64,000 nt of DNA from Microbacterium sp. ABRD28 (GTDB lineage: Bacteria > Actinomycetota > Actinomycetes > Actinomycetales > Microbacteriaceae): positions 558,001-622,000 of the forward strand of contig NZ_CP031015.1 of the NCBI RefSeq assembly GCF_003850245.1. The letters are read 5' to 3'. Positions 55,494 through 64,000 of this stretch are shown in pieces (within the stretch, counting starts at the first letter, position 1; every line of letters starts with the position of its first letter). A program made the translations under genes and the position numbers. The notes below the pieces were generated by a model. The model did not search any database. It was not told where the DNA came from and saw nothing but the letters and a program-made list of their open reading frames with translations.

Positions 55494-57689
55494 TCAGAAG
55501 CCCGGGATGAGGCTCACGACCATGTCGATGAGCTTGATGCCGATGAACGGGGCGATGACGCCGCCGAGCCCGTAGATCAGCAGGTTGCGCGTCAGCAGCT
55601 GCGAGGCGCTGGCGGGACGGTAGGCGACGCCGCGGAGCGCGAGCGGAATCAGGAAGACGATCACGATCGCGTTGAAGATGATGGCGCTGGTCACCGCCGA
55701 CGCCGGCGACGACAGGCCCATCACGTTCAGCGCGGCGAGCCCGGGGAAGACCCCCATGAACATGGCCGGGATGATCGCGAAGTACTTCGCGATGTCGTTG
55801 GCCAGCGAGAAGGTCGTCAGGGCGCCGCGGGTGATGAGCAGCTGCTTGCCGATGCGCACGATGTCGATGAGCTTCGTCGGGTCGCTGTCGAGGTCGACCA
55901 TGTTGCCGGCCTCCTTCGCCGCCGACGTCCCCGTGTTCATCGCCACCCCGACGTCGGCCTGTGCCAGCGCCGGAGCGTCGTTGGTGCCGTCGCCTGTCAT
56001 CGCGACCAGGCGCCCGCCCTCCTGCTCCCGCTGGATCAGGGCGAGCTTGTCTTCCGGCGTCGCCTCGGCGAGGTAGTCGTCCACCCCGGCCTCGGCGGCG
56101 ATCGCCTTGGCGGTGAGGGGGTTGTCGCCCGTGATCATCACGGTGCGGATCCCCATCGCGCGCAGTTCGTCGAACCGCTCGCGGAGGCCGTCCTTGACGA
56201 TGTCCTTGAGGTGGATGACGCCGAGGATGCGCCCTCGCGGCTCGCCGGGCTGCGCGGGCTCGACCGGGGCGAACGTCGCGACGACGAGCGGCGTGCCGCC
56301 GGACGACGCGATCGCGTCGGTCTCGCTGACGACCTGGGCGCGCACCTGGGTCGACACCGCCGCGCCCTCCGCCTCGAGCCACGCCAGCACCGCCGACCCG
56401 GCTCCCTTGCGCACCTGGGTGCCGTCGGGCAGGTCGAGCCCGCTCATGCGGGTCTGCGCGGTGAAGGGCACGGCGACCGCTCCGGCGGGCATCCGGGCGC
56501 TGACGCCCTCGGCGGCGGCGAGCTCGACCACCGACGTCCCCTCGGGGGTGGGGTCTGCCAGCGACGACAGCGCCGCGGCCTCGGCCACCTGCCGGGCGTC
56601 GACCCCCGGCATCCGCACGAACGCGCTCGCACGACGATTGCCGTAGGTGATCGTGCCGGTCTTGTCCAGGAGCAGCGTGGTGACATCGCCCGCGGCCTCG
56701 ACGGCGCGTCCCGACATGGCCAGGACGTTCCGCTGCACGAGCCGGTCCATCCCCGCGATGCCGATCGCCGACAGCAGCGCACCGATCGTGGTGGGGATGA
56801 GGCAGATCAGCAGGGCGATCAGCACCGGGATGCTCGCGGGCGCGGCGGCGTAGCCGGCGATGGGGTTCAGCGTCAGCACGACGATGACGAAGACGATCGA
56901 CAGGCTCGCGAGGAGGATGTTCAGCGCGATCTCGTTCGGCGTCTTCTGCCGGCTCGCCCCCTCGACGAGGGCGATCATGCGGTCGACGAACGTCTCGCCG
57001 GGCTTGGAGGTGATGCGCACGACGATGCGGTCGGACAGCACGCGGGTGCCGCCGGTGACGGCGCTGCGGTCGCCGCCCGATTCGCGCACGACCGGGGCGG
57101 ACTCGCCGGTGATCGCCGACTCGTCGACGGTGGCGATGCCGTGCACGATGTCGCCGTCGCCGGGGATCAGCTCACCGGCCGAGACCACGACGACATCGCC
57201 GAGGGTCAGGTCGGCCGACGAGACCGGCGCGGTCGCAGCGCGTTCGGCGGCCGGGTCGCCGGCGGCGTCGTAGCCCGACACCCGGTTCGCCATCGTGGAG
57301 GTGCGGGTCTTCCGCAGGGTCGCCGCCTGCGCCTTGCCGCGTCCCTCGGCGACCGATTCGGCGAGGTTGGCGAAGATCACGGTGAGCCAGAGCCACACCG
57401 CGATGCCCCAGGTGAATCCGGCGGGCACGGGGGTGCCGCCCGACTCGCCCGCGCCGCCGAGGAAGGGCTCGGCGATCGCGATCACGGTGGTGAGGGCGGC
57501 GCCGACCCACACGAGGAACATGACGGGGTTCCGCCACAGCGCGGCGGGGTTGAGCTTGCGCAGCGCCCCGGGGAGGGCCTGGGCGAGCTGGGCCGCACCG
57601 AAGGCGCGCGGGGCGCGCGGCTCTTCGGTCGAGCGGGGGGACGGAGTCGAGACGTCGGGGGTGCCGGACGACGTGGTGAGTGTGGACAT
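55494..57689 (-). CDS. kdpB: Potassium-transporting P-type ATPase subunit B
   Basis: A 731-residue P-type ATPase. TGES is at 194-197 (Ser197 matches the Ser162 of E. coli whose phosphorylation inhibits the pump), phosphoacceptor Asp342 (DKTGTITYG), then [14 protein letters not shown] and a Glu/Asp-rich coupling loop. The N-terminus is about 30 residues longer than E. coli KdpB, with a Ser/Pro/Thr-rich segment. Start ATG 57689, two bases after the kdpA stop; GGAAGG is 12 nt upstream. Confidence 0.95.
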   Translation of the reverse strand: MSTLTTSSGTPDVSTPSPRSTEEPRAPRAFGAAQLAQALPGALRKLNPAALWRNPVMFLVWVGAALTTVIAIAEPFLGGAGESGGTPVPAGFTWGIAVWLWLTVIFANLAESVAEGRGKAQAATLRKTRTSTMANRVSGYDAAGDPAAERAATAPVSSADLTLGDVVVVSAGELIPGDGDIVHGIATVDESAITGESAPVVRESGGDRSAVTGGTRVLSDRIVVRITSKPGETFVDRMIALVEGASRQKTPNEIALNILLASLSIVFVIVVLTLNPIAGYAAAPASIPVLIALLICLIPTTIGALLSAIGIAGMDRLVQRNVLAMSGRAVEAAGDVTTLLLDKTGTITYGNRRASAFVRMPGVDARQVAEAAALSSLADPTPEGTSVVELAAAEGVSARMPAGAVAVPFTAQTRMSGLDLPDGTQVRKGAGSAVLAWLEAEGAAVSTQVRAQVVSETDAIASSGGTPLVVATFAPVEPAQPGEPRGRILGVIHLKDIVKDGLRERFDELRAMGIRTVMITGDNPLTAKAIAAEAGVDDYLAEATPEDKLALIQREQEGGRLVAMTGDGTNDAPALAQADVGVAMNTGTSAAKEAGNMVDLDSDPTKLIDIVRIGKQLLITRGALTTFSLANDIAKYFAIIPAMFMGVFPGLAALNVMGLSSPASAVTSAIIFNAIVIVFLIPLALRGVAYRPASASQLLTRNLLIYGLGGVIAPFIGIKLIDMVVSLIPGF

Positions 57690-57691
57690 GT

Positions 57692-59374
57692 TCAGACGAG
57701 ACCTTCCGCCAGGGGACCCAGCGTGAGAACGGGGAAATAGGTGAGCGCGGTGACGACCACCGCGAGGATCGCGAGAAGGCCGACGAACTGCGGCCGGTGC
57801 GTCGGCAGGGTGCCCACCGTCGTCGGGACGGGCTTCTGGGCCGCCAGCGATCCGGCGAGGGCCAGCACGAGCACCATCGGCAGGAACCGGCCGAGCAGCA
57901 TCGCCACCCCCAGGGCGGTGTTCAGCCACGGGGTGTTGGCCGTCAGGCCGGCGAAGGCCGATCCGTTGTTATTCGCCGCCGAGGTGAAGGCGTACAGCAC
58001 CTCGCTCAGCCCGTGGACGCCGGGGTTCCAGATCGAGGTCGACTCGACGTCCTCGCGGATGCCGGGGAGGGCGAAGCTCAGCGCCGTCCCGGCGAGCACG
58101 AGGGTCGGGGTGACGAGGATGTAGAGGCTCGCGAGCTTGATCTCGCGCGGCCCGATCTTCTTCCCCAGGTACTCCGGGGTACGGCCGATGAGCAGGCCGC
58201 CGACGAACACCGCGATGACGGCGAGCACCAGCATCCCGTACAGTCCCGAGCCCACGCCGCCGGGCGCGATCTCGCCGAGCATCATGTTGATCATCGGGAT
58301 CATGCCGCCCAGAGCGGTGTACGAGTCGTGCATCGAGTTGACCGCGCCGGTGGAGGTCAGCGTGGTTGCGGCGGCGTAGAACGTCGAGCCGAAGATGCCG
58401 TAGCGCACCTCCTTGCCCTCCATCGCACTGCCGGCCAGCTGCGGGGCGGTGCCGAGGGCGAGCGACTCCAGCCAGCTGACCGCCGCGATCGAGACGATCG
58501 CGATCGAGGCCATCACGGCGAGGATCGCGTAGCCCTGGCGGTCGTCGCCGACCATGCGGCCGAACGCCCGCGGCAGGGCCACGGGGATCGCGAGGATCAG
58601 AAGGATCTGCAGCACGCTCGTCCACGGGGCGGGGTTCTCGAACGGGTGCGCCGAGTTGGCGTTGAAGAATCCGCCGCCGTTCGTGCCGAGCTCTTTGATG
58701 GCCTCCTGCGAGGCGACCGGACCGCCGGGGATCACCTGGGTGCCGCCGGTGGCGGTGGTGATCTCGGTGAAGCCGTTGACGTTCTGCACGACGCCGGCGA
58801 AAAGCAGGGCGATGGCCGCGAGGATCGACAGCGGCAGAAGCAGACGCCCGACGCCTCGGACGAGATCGACCCAGAAGTTGCCGATCGTGGCGGCGCCCCG
58901 CCGGGCGAATCCCCGGACGAGGGCGACCGCGACGGCGATGCCGACGGCCGCCGAGACGAAGTTCTGCACGGCGAGCCCGGCGAACTGCACCGTGTAGCCG
59001 AGGGTCAGCTCGGGGGAGTACGACTGCCAGTTCGTGTTGGTGACGAACGAGACCGCGGTGTTGAAGGCCAGCGCCTCGGGCACGGCGGGAAGACCCAGCG
59101 AGTAGGGCAGGAACAGCTGCAGCCGCTGGAGGGTGTAGACGAAGAGCACCCCGACGACCGAGAAGATCAGCACGCTCCGCGCGTAGACCTGCCAGCTCTG
59201 CTCGGAGCGGGAGTCGACGCCGATGAGGCGGTAGAGCCCCCGCTCGACGCGCAGGTCGCGGTCGGAGGTGAAGAGGTGGGCGATGTAGTCGCCGAGGGGA
59301 CGGTAGATCAGCACGAGGAGGAGGACGACGGTGGCGACCTGCAGCACACCGGCCCAGACGGAGGAGGCGTCCAT
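57692..59374 (-). CDS. kdpA: Potassium-transporting ATPase subunit A
   Basis: A 560-residue K+-channel-like subunit with ten helices. The four selectivity-filter-like loops include [45 protein letters not shown] and [14 protein letters not shown] 59374 overlaps the kdpF stop (TGATG). Main K+ pathway of the KdpFABC pump. Confidence 0.96.
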   Translation of the reverse strand: MDASSVWAGVLQVATVVLLLVLIYRPLGDYIAHLFTSDRDLRVERGLYRLIGVDSRSEQSWQVYARSVLIFSVVGVLFVYTLQRLQLFLPYSLGLPAVPEALAFNTAVSFVTNTNWQSYSPELTLGYTVQFAGLAVQNFVSAAVGIAVAVALVRGFARRGAATIGNFWVDLVRGVGRLLLPLSILAAIALLFAGVVQNVNGFTEITTATGGTQVIPGGPVASQEAIKELGTNGGGFFNANSAHPFENPAPWTSVLQILLILAIPVALPRAFGRMVGDDRQGYAILAVMASIAIVSIAAVSWLESLALGTAPQLAGSAMEGKEVRYGIFGSTFYAAATTLTSTGAVNSMHDSYTALGGMIPMINMMLGEIAPGGVGSGLYGMLVLAVIAVFVGGLLIGRTPEYLGKKIGPREIKLASLYILVTPTLVLAGTALSFALPGIREDVESTSIWNPGVHGLSEVLYAFTSAANNNGSAFAGLTANTPWLNTALGVAMLLGRFLPMVLVLALAGSLAAQKPVPTTVGTLPTHRPQFVGLLAILAVVVTALTYFPVLTLGPLAEGLV

Positions 59375-59463
59375 CAGAACTTCTCCGGCTTCACCAGGGC
59401 GACGACGAGGTAGACGACGGCCGCCACGGCGAGGGCGGCGGCGATGAGCGAGAGCGCGGTCAC
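59374..59463 (-). CDS. kdpF: Potassium-transporting ATPase subunit F
   Basis: A 29-residue single-helix protein ending in LVKPEKF, the KdpF signature. Its GTG start at 59463 overlaps the stop of the small ORF upstream (GTGA), and its stop overlaps the kdpA start (TGATG). Too short for automatic gene finders; KdpF is a lipid-like stabiliser of the pump. Confidence 0.9.
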   Translation of the reverse strand: MTALSLIAAALAVAAVVYLVVALVKPEKF

Positions 59464-59543
59464 AGCCGCTCCACCCCCTTCACGGCGAGGCCGACGAGGG
59501 CGAACAGGGCGAGGGTCGCCAGCAGATAGATGAGATCGAGCAC
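59460..59543 (-). CDS. 27-residue membrane peptide upstream of kdpF
   Basis: GTG 59543 opens 27 codons encoding one hydrophobic helix ([20 protein letters not shown]) with a basic-acidic end (KGVERL). Its stop overlaps the kdpF start by 4 nt (GTGA), so it is coupled into the kdp operon. Its small helix plus charged tail is different from KdpF. There is no clear ribosome binding site. I do not know a named family; it may be a second small Kdp subunit. Confidence 0.65.
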   Translation of the reverse strand: MLDLIYLLATLALFALVGLAVKGVERL

Positions 59544-59564
59544 GAGATGCGATGCAACACCCCC

Positions 59565-59635
59565 GGATGCCGGTGCTCCGGCATCCTCACGGAATCCCTA
59601 CGGCCCCGCGGCTGCTCCTCACGGGTTGCTCACGG
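59565..59635 (-). promoter_or_regulatory. Candidate KdpE-controlled promoter and leader hairpin
   Basis: On the minus strand CCGTGAG repeats at 59629-59635 and 59618-59624 are 11 bp apart, as for OmpR-type sites, and a third copy is at 59586-59592. TAGGGA (59595-59600) lies 17 nt downstream of the second repeat, whose CGTGAG would occupy the -35 position. A perfect 9-bp hairpin (GGATGCCGG 59565-59573, TGCT loop, CCGGCATCC 59578-59586) would be in the leader before the small ORF. Confidence 0.5.
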
Positions 59636-59713
59636 TCGCGTTGCGGGTCTCGCGCGCCTCGCTCCCCTCCCCTCTTCTCTCTCCTCGCGCCTCTCCCCTT
59701 TCCTCTCTCCCGA

Positions 59714-59786
59714 CACGAGGATCATCGGCCCGGGCGCGTACGTTCTGCCGCGAAACGTCCGCGTCTCGGCCGATTGCGCTCGCGCC
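59714..59786. repeat. 73-bp palindromic element, copy 1
   Basis: Direct-orientation copy of the element at 61238-61310, about 88% identical. Internal dyads ATCGGCC (59724-59730)/GGCCGAT (59768-59774) and ACGTT (59740-59744)/AACGT (59754-59758) are arranged symmetrically (9-nt spacers each side), giving a 51-bp cruciform-capable core. Located 11 nt beyond the MFS gene's stop. Confidence 0.8.
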
Positions 59787-59797
59787 GCGCGGTCAGG

Positions 59798-61177
59798 TCA
59801 CGGTCGCCACAGCCGACTGCGGCCGGCCATGACCCACGCGACGACCAGGAGCACGGCGAATGCCGCCGCGAGCCCTGCGACCCACCCCGTCCCCATTCCG
59901 ATGACGACCGCACCGATGCCGGCGAGCAGCGTGGTGCCTGTCGCGGTGCCGACGTCCTCCCCGACCCCGAGGACCACTCCGCCGTGCGCGCGATTTGTGC
60001 CGTCGAAGCCCCGGAATCGTTCGAACGCCAGCGTCATCACCTTCGGATAGACCACACCCATCGCCATCCCGATCAGTGCCGAGACCAGGCCCAGCCCGAT
60101 CGCCCCGATCGCCACGCTTTTCGTGAGGCCCACGGCGAACATCGCCACTCCGAGGGCTGCGAGGGGGAAGGCGACGGCGGCCAACAGGTACGAGCCTCTC
60201 GCTGACACGCGCGCCCCCAGGCCGCCAGCACTGAACAGCGCCCACGCGAGGGGACCGATCGACACCAGCACCGTCCCGATGACTCCGGAGGCGTCGAGAT
60301 ACGTCGCCGAAAGGAGCGGGACGAGCGCGTTGATGCCGAAATAGCTCCCACAGACGAGCGCCAGAATCCATCCGCCCGCCTGGGCCTGACGCTCGCCCGG
60401 GACGGTCAGCCGACGGGCGCGACGGAAGGGCACGGCGGGAGTCAGGGCGAGGGCCGCCACAGCGATCGCGACGCCGAGCGGTGTCTCCGATGCGATTCCG
60501 AATTGGGCGACGAGCACGCCGGCGGCGATCGACAGGAACGCCCATGGTGCGCGAATCTTCGCCGGATCAGGGGGTCGTTGCCATCCGACGACCCGCAGGT
60601 ATCGGGACATCAGGGCTCGCGCGATCACGATGAGCACGGCCGGCCAGGCCATCGATGCCCGCCAGCCGACGGTGACGAGGAGGACGCCGTTGACCGCAGG
60701 GCCGGCAAGGGCGGGTGCCACCCACATGAGCGCGTAGAGACCGAACGCGCGCTCGCGCTCCTTCGCGTCGGGAAAGACGTCGGAGAGCACACCCATCCCG
60801 AGCCCGCCCATGATGCCGGCCGCGACGCCTCGCACTGCGAGGCCCGCGATGAGTACCTCCATCGACGGGGCGCCGGCGGAGAGGGCCACGCCGACGATGA
60901 GCATGGCCGTGGAGATCCCCAGCTGTGCCTGCGCGCCGATACGGCCGTAGAGGTAGGCACCGAACGCCATGAACGCGATGCTGACCACACCGGTGATGGT
61001 GACGGCCGGTCCGTACAGCGCGAGTCCGTCCAATTCGGCCGCTGCTACGGGGAGGACGGCGGCGTAGCTCAGGCCGGTCACGCTCGCCGCGAACTCGGCC
61101 AGCAGAAGCGCGGCCAGCAGCCGACCCCGCGGCCCTCGGAACAGAAGGCGGAGTGCGGGGCGATCGGCGGCGGTCAT
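59798..61177 (-). CDS. MFS transporter
   Basis: A 459-residue major facilitator with 12-14 helices; DVFPDAKERERAFGLYALMW after helix 4 marks the drug:H+ antiporter-like group. I start at ATG 61177, since TAGGCT (rc of 61185-61190) lies 7 nt upstream (leaderless); a frame-compatible start at 61222 is unlikely. Flanked on both sides by copies of a 73-bp palindromic repeat. Substrate unknown; its position between kdp and the KimA-like gene is the only context. Confidence 0.88.
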   Translation of the reverse strand: MTAADRPALRLLFRGPRGRLLAALLLAEFAASVTGLSYAAVLPVAAAELDGLALYGPAVTITGVVSIAFMAFGAYLYGRIGAQAQLGISTAMLIVGVALSAGAPSMEVLIAGLAVRGVAAGIMGGLGMGVLSDVFPDAKERERAFGLYALMWVAPALAGPAVNGVLLVTVGWRASMAWPAVLIVIARALMSRYLRVVGWQRPPDPAKIRAPWAFLSIAAGVLVAQFGIASETPLGVAIAVAALALTPAVPFRRARRLTVPGERQAQAGGWILALVCGSYFGINALVPLLSATYLDASGVIGTVLVSIGPLAWALFSAGGLGARVSARGSYLLAAVAFPLAALGVAMFAVGLTKSVAIGAIGLGLVSALIGMAMGVVYPKVMTLAFERFRGFDGTNRAHGGVVLGVGEDVGTATGTTLLAGIGAVVIGMGTGWVAGLAAAFAVLLVVAWVMAGRSRLWRP

Positions 61178-61237
61178 CGCCGACAGCCTAGACAGTCCGG
61201 TCCGCTCAGGGTCCGGCCGCAACGATCATTGCGCTGA

Positions 61238-61310
61238 GACGAGGACGATCGGCCCGGGCGCGTACGTTCCGCCACGAAACGTCCGCGTCTCGGCCGATCG
61301 TGCGCGCGCC
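61238..61310. repeat. 73-bp palindromic element, copy 2
   Basis: Second copy, same orientation, with ATCGGCC (61248-61254) and GGCCGAT (61292-61298) arms and the same inner ACGTT/AACGT dyad. It lies about 60 nt upstream of the MFS start. The element's core ACGTTCTGCC/ACGTTCCGCC also appears in the intergenic repeats at 32 and 34 kb. Confidence 0.8.
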
Positions 61311-61393
61311 GGCAGAGGGGCCCGAAGCACGCGCGCCGGCCGAGGGCGCGAAGGCGCCGAAGGGGGAGAAGAGGGGATGCCGCGGGGCGCGCG

Positions 61394-63493
61394 TCACTCG
61401 TCGGGGCGGGCCTCCAGGCTCGACCGTTCGGCGATCGGGGGGGCCTCGATGGCCGGGTCGAACGGCCGGCCGGCGCGGTCCTGGCCGGGAAGGGGGCGCG
61501 AGCGGCGCCCGTAGATGAGCTCGGACGAGTCGAGCAGCCACGGCACGAGGGTGATCGTCACGCCGTGGATGAGCATCAGCTGCTGGGCGATGCGGCGCGC
61601 GCGGCGGTTGTGGAGGAAGGTCTCCCACCAGTGCCCGACGATGTACTGCGGCAGGTACACCGTCACCACGGCGGACCCGTGCTTCTGCCGGTACTGACGG
61701 ATGAACTCCGCGACGGGCTGGGCGTAGTAGCGGTACGGCGACTCGAGGATCACGAGGGGCACCGGCATCCGCTGGTCCTGCCAGGCCTGCTGCAGGGCGT
61801 CGGCGTCTTCGTTCGTCACCGCCACGTGCAGGGCGATCGTCTTGTCGTGCTTGGCGGCGAGGGCGTAGTCGAGGGCCTTGGCGACCGGCTTCTGGAGCTT
61901 GCTGACGAGGATGAGGGCGATGTCGCCCGACGACCCGTATCGCACGGGCTCGTCGATGCGGATCTCGTGGTCGACGTCGCGGTAGTAGCGATTCACCCCG
62001 ATCATGAGGACCGCGAGTACGGGGATGGCGAGGAAGACCAGCCACGCCCCGTAGATGAACTTCGTGGCCGTGACGATGATCAGCACGGCCACCGTCATCG
62101 CCGCTCCGGTCGAGTTGATCGCGAGACCGGTCAGCACCGAACGGCGCTCCGCAGCCGCCCGCGGATCGCGCCGCGCCTCGACGCGCGTGGTCTGGCGCAG
62201 CTCTCGTCGCCAGTGCCGCACCATGCCGATCTGACCGAGGGAGAACGACACGAAGACGCCGATGATGTACAGCTGGATGAGCGTCGTGAGGTTCGCCTGG
62301 TACACGATCAGGACCACGATGGCCGCGAGTCCGAGGATGATCATGCCGTTGGAGAACACCAGGCGGTCGCCTCGCGTGTTGAGCGCCTTCGGCGCGTAGC
62401 CGTCGCGGGCGAGCACCGAACCGAGCAGCGGGAAGCCGTTGAACGCCGTGTTGGCGGCGAGCAGCAGCACGCAGGCGGTCGCCGCCTGCACGATGAAGAA
62501 CGGGATCGAGCCCATGCCGAAGGTGGCCGCGGCGATCTGGGCCATGAGGCTCGGCTGCGGAGTGGTCTCGCACGCGAAGCCGACGAGGTTGCACGGGTCT
62601 TCGGCGTAGTGGATGCCCGAGATGAGCCCCACCGCGGTGAGTCCCGAGAAGAGCACGATCGCCACGCCGCCCATCAGCACGAGCGTCCACTGGGCGTTCT
62701 TCACCTTCGGGCGACGGAAGGCCGGCACGCCGTTGGAGACGGCTTCGACACCGGTGAGGGCGGAGCATCCGCTCGAGAACGCACGCAGAATGAGGAGGAT
62801 GGTCGCGGCCTGCGTCAGCTCCTCGGCCTGGACGGCGTACTCGGCGCTCGAGGCGATCGGCGGATCGCCGAGTGCGGTGCGGATGAGGGCGACGACCACC
62901 ATCACGCCGACCGAGCCGATGAAGACGTAGGTGGGGATCGCGAAGGCGAACGAGGCCTCGCGGACGCCGCGGAGGTTCACGAGGACGAGCAGGATGACGA
63001 ATCCGACCGCGAACTCGATGCGGAAGGGTGCGAGCTCGGGGATCGCCGAGATGATGTTGTCGACGCCCGAGGCGATCGACACGGCCACGGTCAGCACGTA
63101 GTCGACGAGGAGCGCCGAGGCGACGACCACGCCCGGCACCTCGCCGAGGTTCGTGTGCGCCACCTCGTAGTCGCCGCCGCCCGAGGGGTAGGCCTTGATC
63201 AGCTGGCGGTAGCTCAGCACAACGACGACGAGCAGCACGACGACGGCGACCGCGACGCCGGGGCTGAAGGCGAGGAACGCCGTGCCCCCGATGAGCAGGA
63301 TCATCAGAAGCTCCTGCGGCGCGTACGCCACCGAGCTCAGCGCATCGGAGGCGAAGATCGGCAGCGCGCGGCGCTTGGGCAGCAGCTGATCGTCGAGCTT
63401 CTCGGAGGTGAGGGGGTCTCCCAGCAGGAGGCGTTTCGCGCGAGGGGATTCCTCCACCGGCTCGCGACCATCAGTCGTCACGGCCGATGACAT
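61394..63493 (-). CDS. APC-superfamily transporter, KimA-like K+ importer
   Basis: A 699-residue protein: about 12 helices (residues 45-520) and a soluble C-terminal domain of about 180 residues. The start, RLLLGDPLTSEKLDDQLLPK then ASDALSSVAYAPQELL, and the YPSGGGDYEVA loop resemble Bacillus KimA (YdaO), a high-affinity K+ symporter, better than amino-acid permeases. ATG 63493 has only a weak ribosome site. Closeness to kdp supports K+ uptake; substrate is inferred. No riboswitch-like leader is visible: only 67 nt separate it from the next gene. Confidence 0.8.
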   Translation of the reverse strand: MSSAVTTDGREPVEESPRAKRLLLGDPLTSEKLDDQLLPKRRALPIFASDALSSVAYAPQELLMILLIGGTAFLAFSPGVAVAVVVLLVVVVLSYRQLIKAYPSGGGDYEVAHTNLGEVPGVVVASALLVDYVLTVAVSIASGVDNIISAIPELAPFRIEFAVGFVILLVLVNLRGVREASFAFAIPTYVFIGSVGVMVVVALIRTALGDPPIASSAEYAVQAEELTQAATILLILRAFSSGCSALTGVEAVSNGVPAFRRPKVKNAQWTLVLMGGVAIVLFSGLTAVGLISGIHYAEDPCNLVGFACETTPQPSLMAQIAAATFGMGSIPFFIVQAATACVLLLAANTAFNGFPLLGSVLARDGYAPKALNTRGDRLVFSNGMIILGLAAIVVLIVYQANLTTLIQLYIIGVFVSFSLGQIGMVRHWRRELRQTTRVEARRDPRAAAERRSVLTGLAINSTGAAMTVAVLIIVTATKFIYGAWLVFLAIPVLAVLMIGVNRYYRDVDHEIRIDEPVRYGSSGDIALILVSKLQKPVAKALDYALAAKHDKTIALHVAVTNEDADALQQAWQDQRMPVPLVILESPYRYYAQPVAEFIRQYRQKHGSAVVTVYLPQYIVGHWWETFLHNRRARRIAQQLMLIHGVTITLVPWLLDSSELIYGRRSRPLPGQDRAGRPFDPAIEAPPIAERSSLEARPDE

Positions 63494-63560
63494 TACGCCT
63501 GTCTCGGCGAGTGCGCATCATGGCGCGACGGAATCGCCGTGTTGTCGGGACGCCGCCGGA

Positions 63561-64000
63561 TCAGCGCGTGGCGAGGAACTCCCGCGCTGCGGTGACGAGG
63601 TTCGCCACGCCGTTGTCGAGGGTGGGCTGCAGGAGCGGAGCGAAGAACGGCGAATGGTTGGTGGGGATGTTGCGTTCGATGCTCCCGGATGCCGCGGCCT
63701 CGGCGTACACCTGAGGGTCGACCCCTCCCCAGAACCAGAACACCAGCGGCACTCCTGCTTCGCGGGCGAACCAGGAGACATCCTCGCTGCCGGTGAACAT
63801 GCCGGGGTCGACGACCTTGTCGTCGCCGAAGGCGCGGGTGAACGCCGCGCTCAGGCGCGCTGTCGCCTCGTCGTCGTTGATCGTCGGCGGGAGGCTGTGG
63901 TCGACCTTGATGATCGGCTCTTCCTCGGCACCCGAGGCCTGCGCCTCGGCCCGGACGATGCGCTCGACCTTCTCGAGCACGCGGGCGCGGGCCTCGTCGT
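63561..64000 (-). CDS. M20 family amidohydrolase/peptidase (5' part outside the window)
   Basis: The C-terminal 146 residues of an M20 metallopeptidase of the hippurate/IAA-amino-acid amidohydrolase group; translation starts beyond position 64000. Typical segments are RARVLEKVERIVRAEAQASG (dimerisation-domain end), GSEDVSWFAREAGVPLVFWF with the metal-coordinating Glu/Asp, and SIERNIPTNHSPFFAP with the metal-ligand His. The reading frame ends 67 nt before the KimA-like gene. Confidence 0.9.
   Translation of the reverse strand, partial: DEARARVLEKVERIVRAEAQASGAEEEPIIKVDHSLPPTINDDEATARLSAAFTRAFGDDKVVDPGMFTGSEDVSWFAREAGVPLVFWFWGGVDPQVYAEAAASGSIERNIPTNHSPFFAPLLQPTLDNGVANLVTAAREFLATR

Noticed and set aside
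59544..59713. c-di-AMP (ydaO-type) riboswitch upstream of kdp, or upstream of the KimA-like gene
   Set aside because: I could not align the conserved riboswitch core in either leader; the KimA-like gene has only a 67-nt gap.

Overview
The window reads as chromosomal DNA of a high-GC actinobacterium, most likely Microbacteriaceae and probably Microbacterium. The basis is very high GC, frequent GTG starts, many candidate leaderless genes (a TAnnnT box 6-7 bases before the start codon), NucS mismatch repair, and the mix of DUF families. No phage, insertion sequence, CRISPR array or integrase is visible; it looks like core and lineage-accessory chromosome. Assignments come from reading motifs, without database searches.

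Layout. 1-1.5 kb: tRNA-Leu(CAG) with a terminator, then formaldehyde dehydrogenase. 1.5-5.1 kb: a PadR-controlled drug-efflux ABC cassette whose ATPase gene carries an in-frame amber codon, a GNAT acetyltransferase and a GntR regulator. 5.4-10.5 kb: cold-shock protein, a rhomboid-like/DUF2156 fusion, a coiled-coil membrane protein, a HAD phosphatase and NucS. 10.5-12.9 kb: divergent MFS transporter and LacI regulator sharing an operator. 13-19.3 kb: a complete, translationally coupled Mrp Na+/H+ antiporter operon (mrpA with fused MrpB domain, then C-G). 19.3-31 kb: penicillin-acylase family enzyme, argG, DUF1254/1214 protein, Pr6Pr membrane protein, purA, a lactonase-fold protein, AI-2E transporter, chorismate mutase, HerA-like ATPase and DUF3072.

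31-41 kb: a secreted-domain membrane protein, a YtrA-type GntR/ABC operon bordered by palindromic intergenic repeats, two tandem paralogous membrane proteins of unknown function, a 44-residue membrane protein, SRPBCC, purL, an Atu4866-domain protein and DUF808. 41-44 kb: an OmpR-type two-component system and its likely target, a PepSY-like protein, which share TTCAG-box promoters. 44-50.5 kb: autoregulated ArsR/AHSA1 pair, terC, an FAD oxidase, marC, and corA with a 20-codon leader peptide. 50.6-63.5 kb: DUF389, the kdp potassium system (a 27-residue small ORF, kdpF, A, B, C, D, E), an MFS gene bracketed by two copies of a 73-bp palindromic element, and a KimA-like K+ transporter. The last 440 bases hold the C-terminal part of an M20 peptidase.

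Functional themes. Monovalent and divalent cation homeostasis dominates: Mrp (Na+/H+), Kdp and KimA (K+), CorA (Mg2+/Co2+) and TerC. Small autoregulated circuits (PadR, ArsR, GntR, LacI, OmpR-type) recur, each with a visible operator dyad or direct repeats. The least explained parts are the tandem paralog pair at 34.4-36.2 kb, the intergenic palindromic repeats, the small ORF ahead of kdpF, the corA leader, the Atu4866 fusion and a strongly over-represented GGATGCCGC oligomer.
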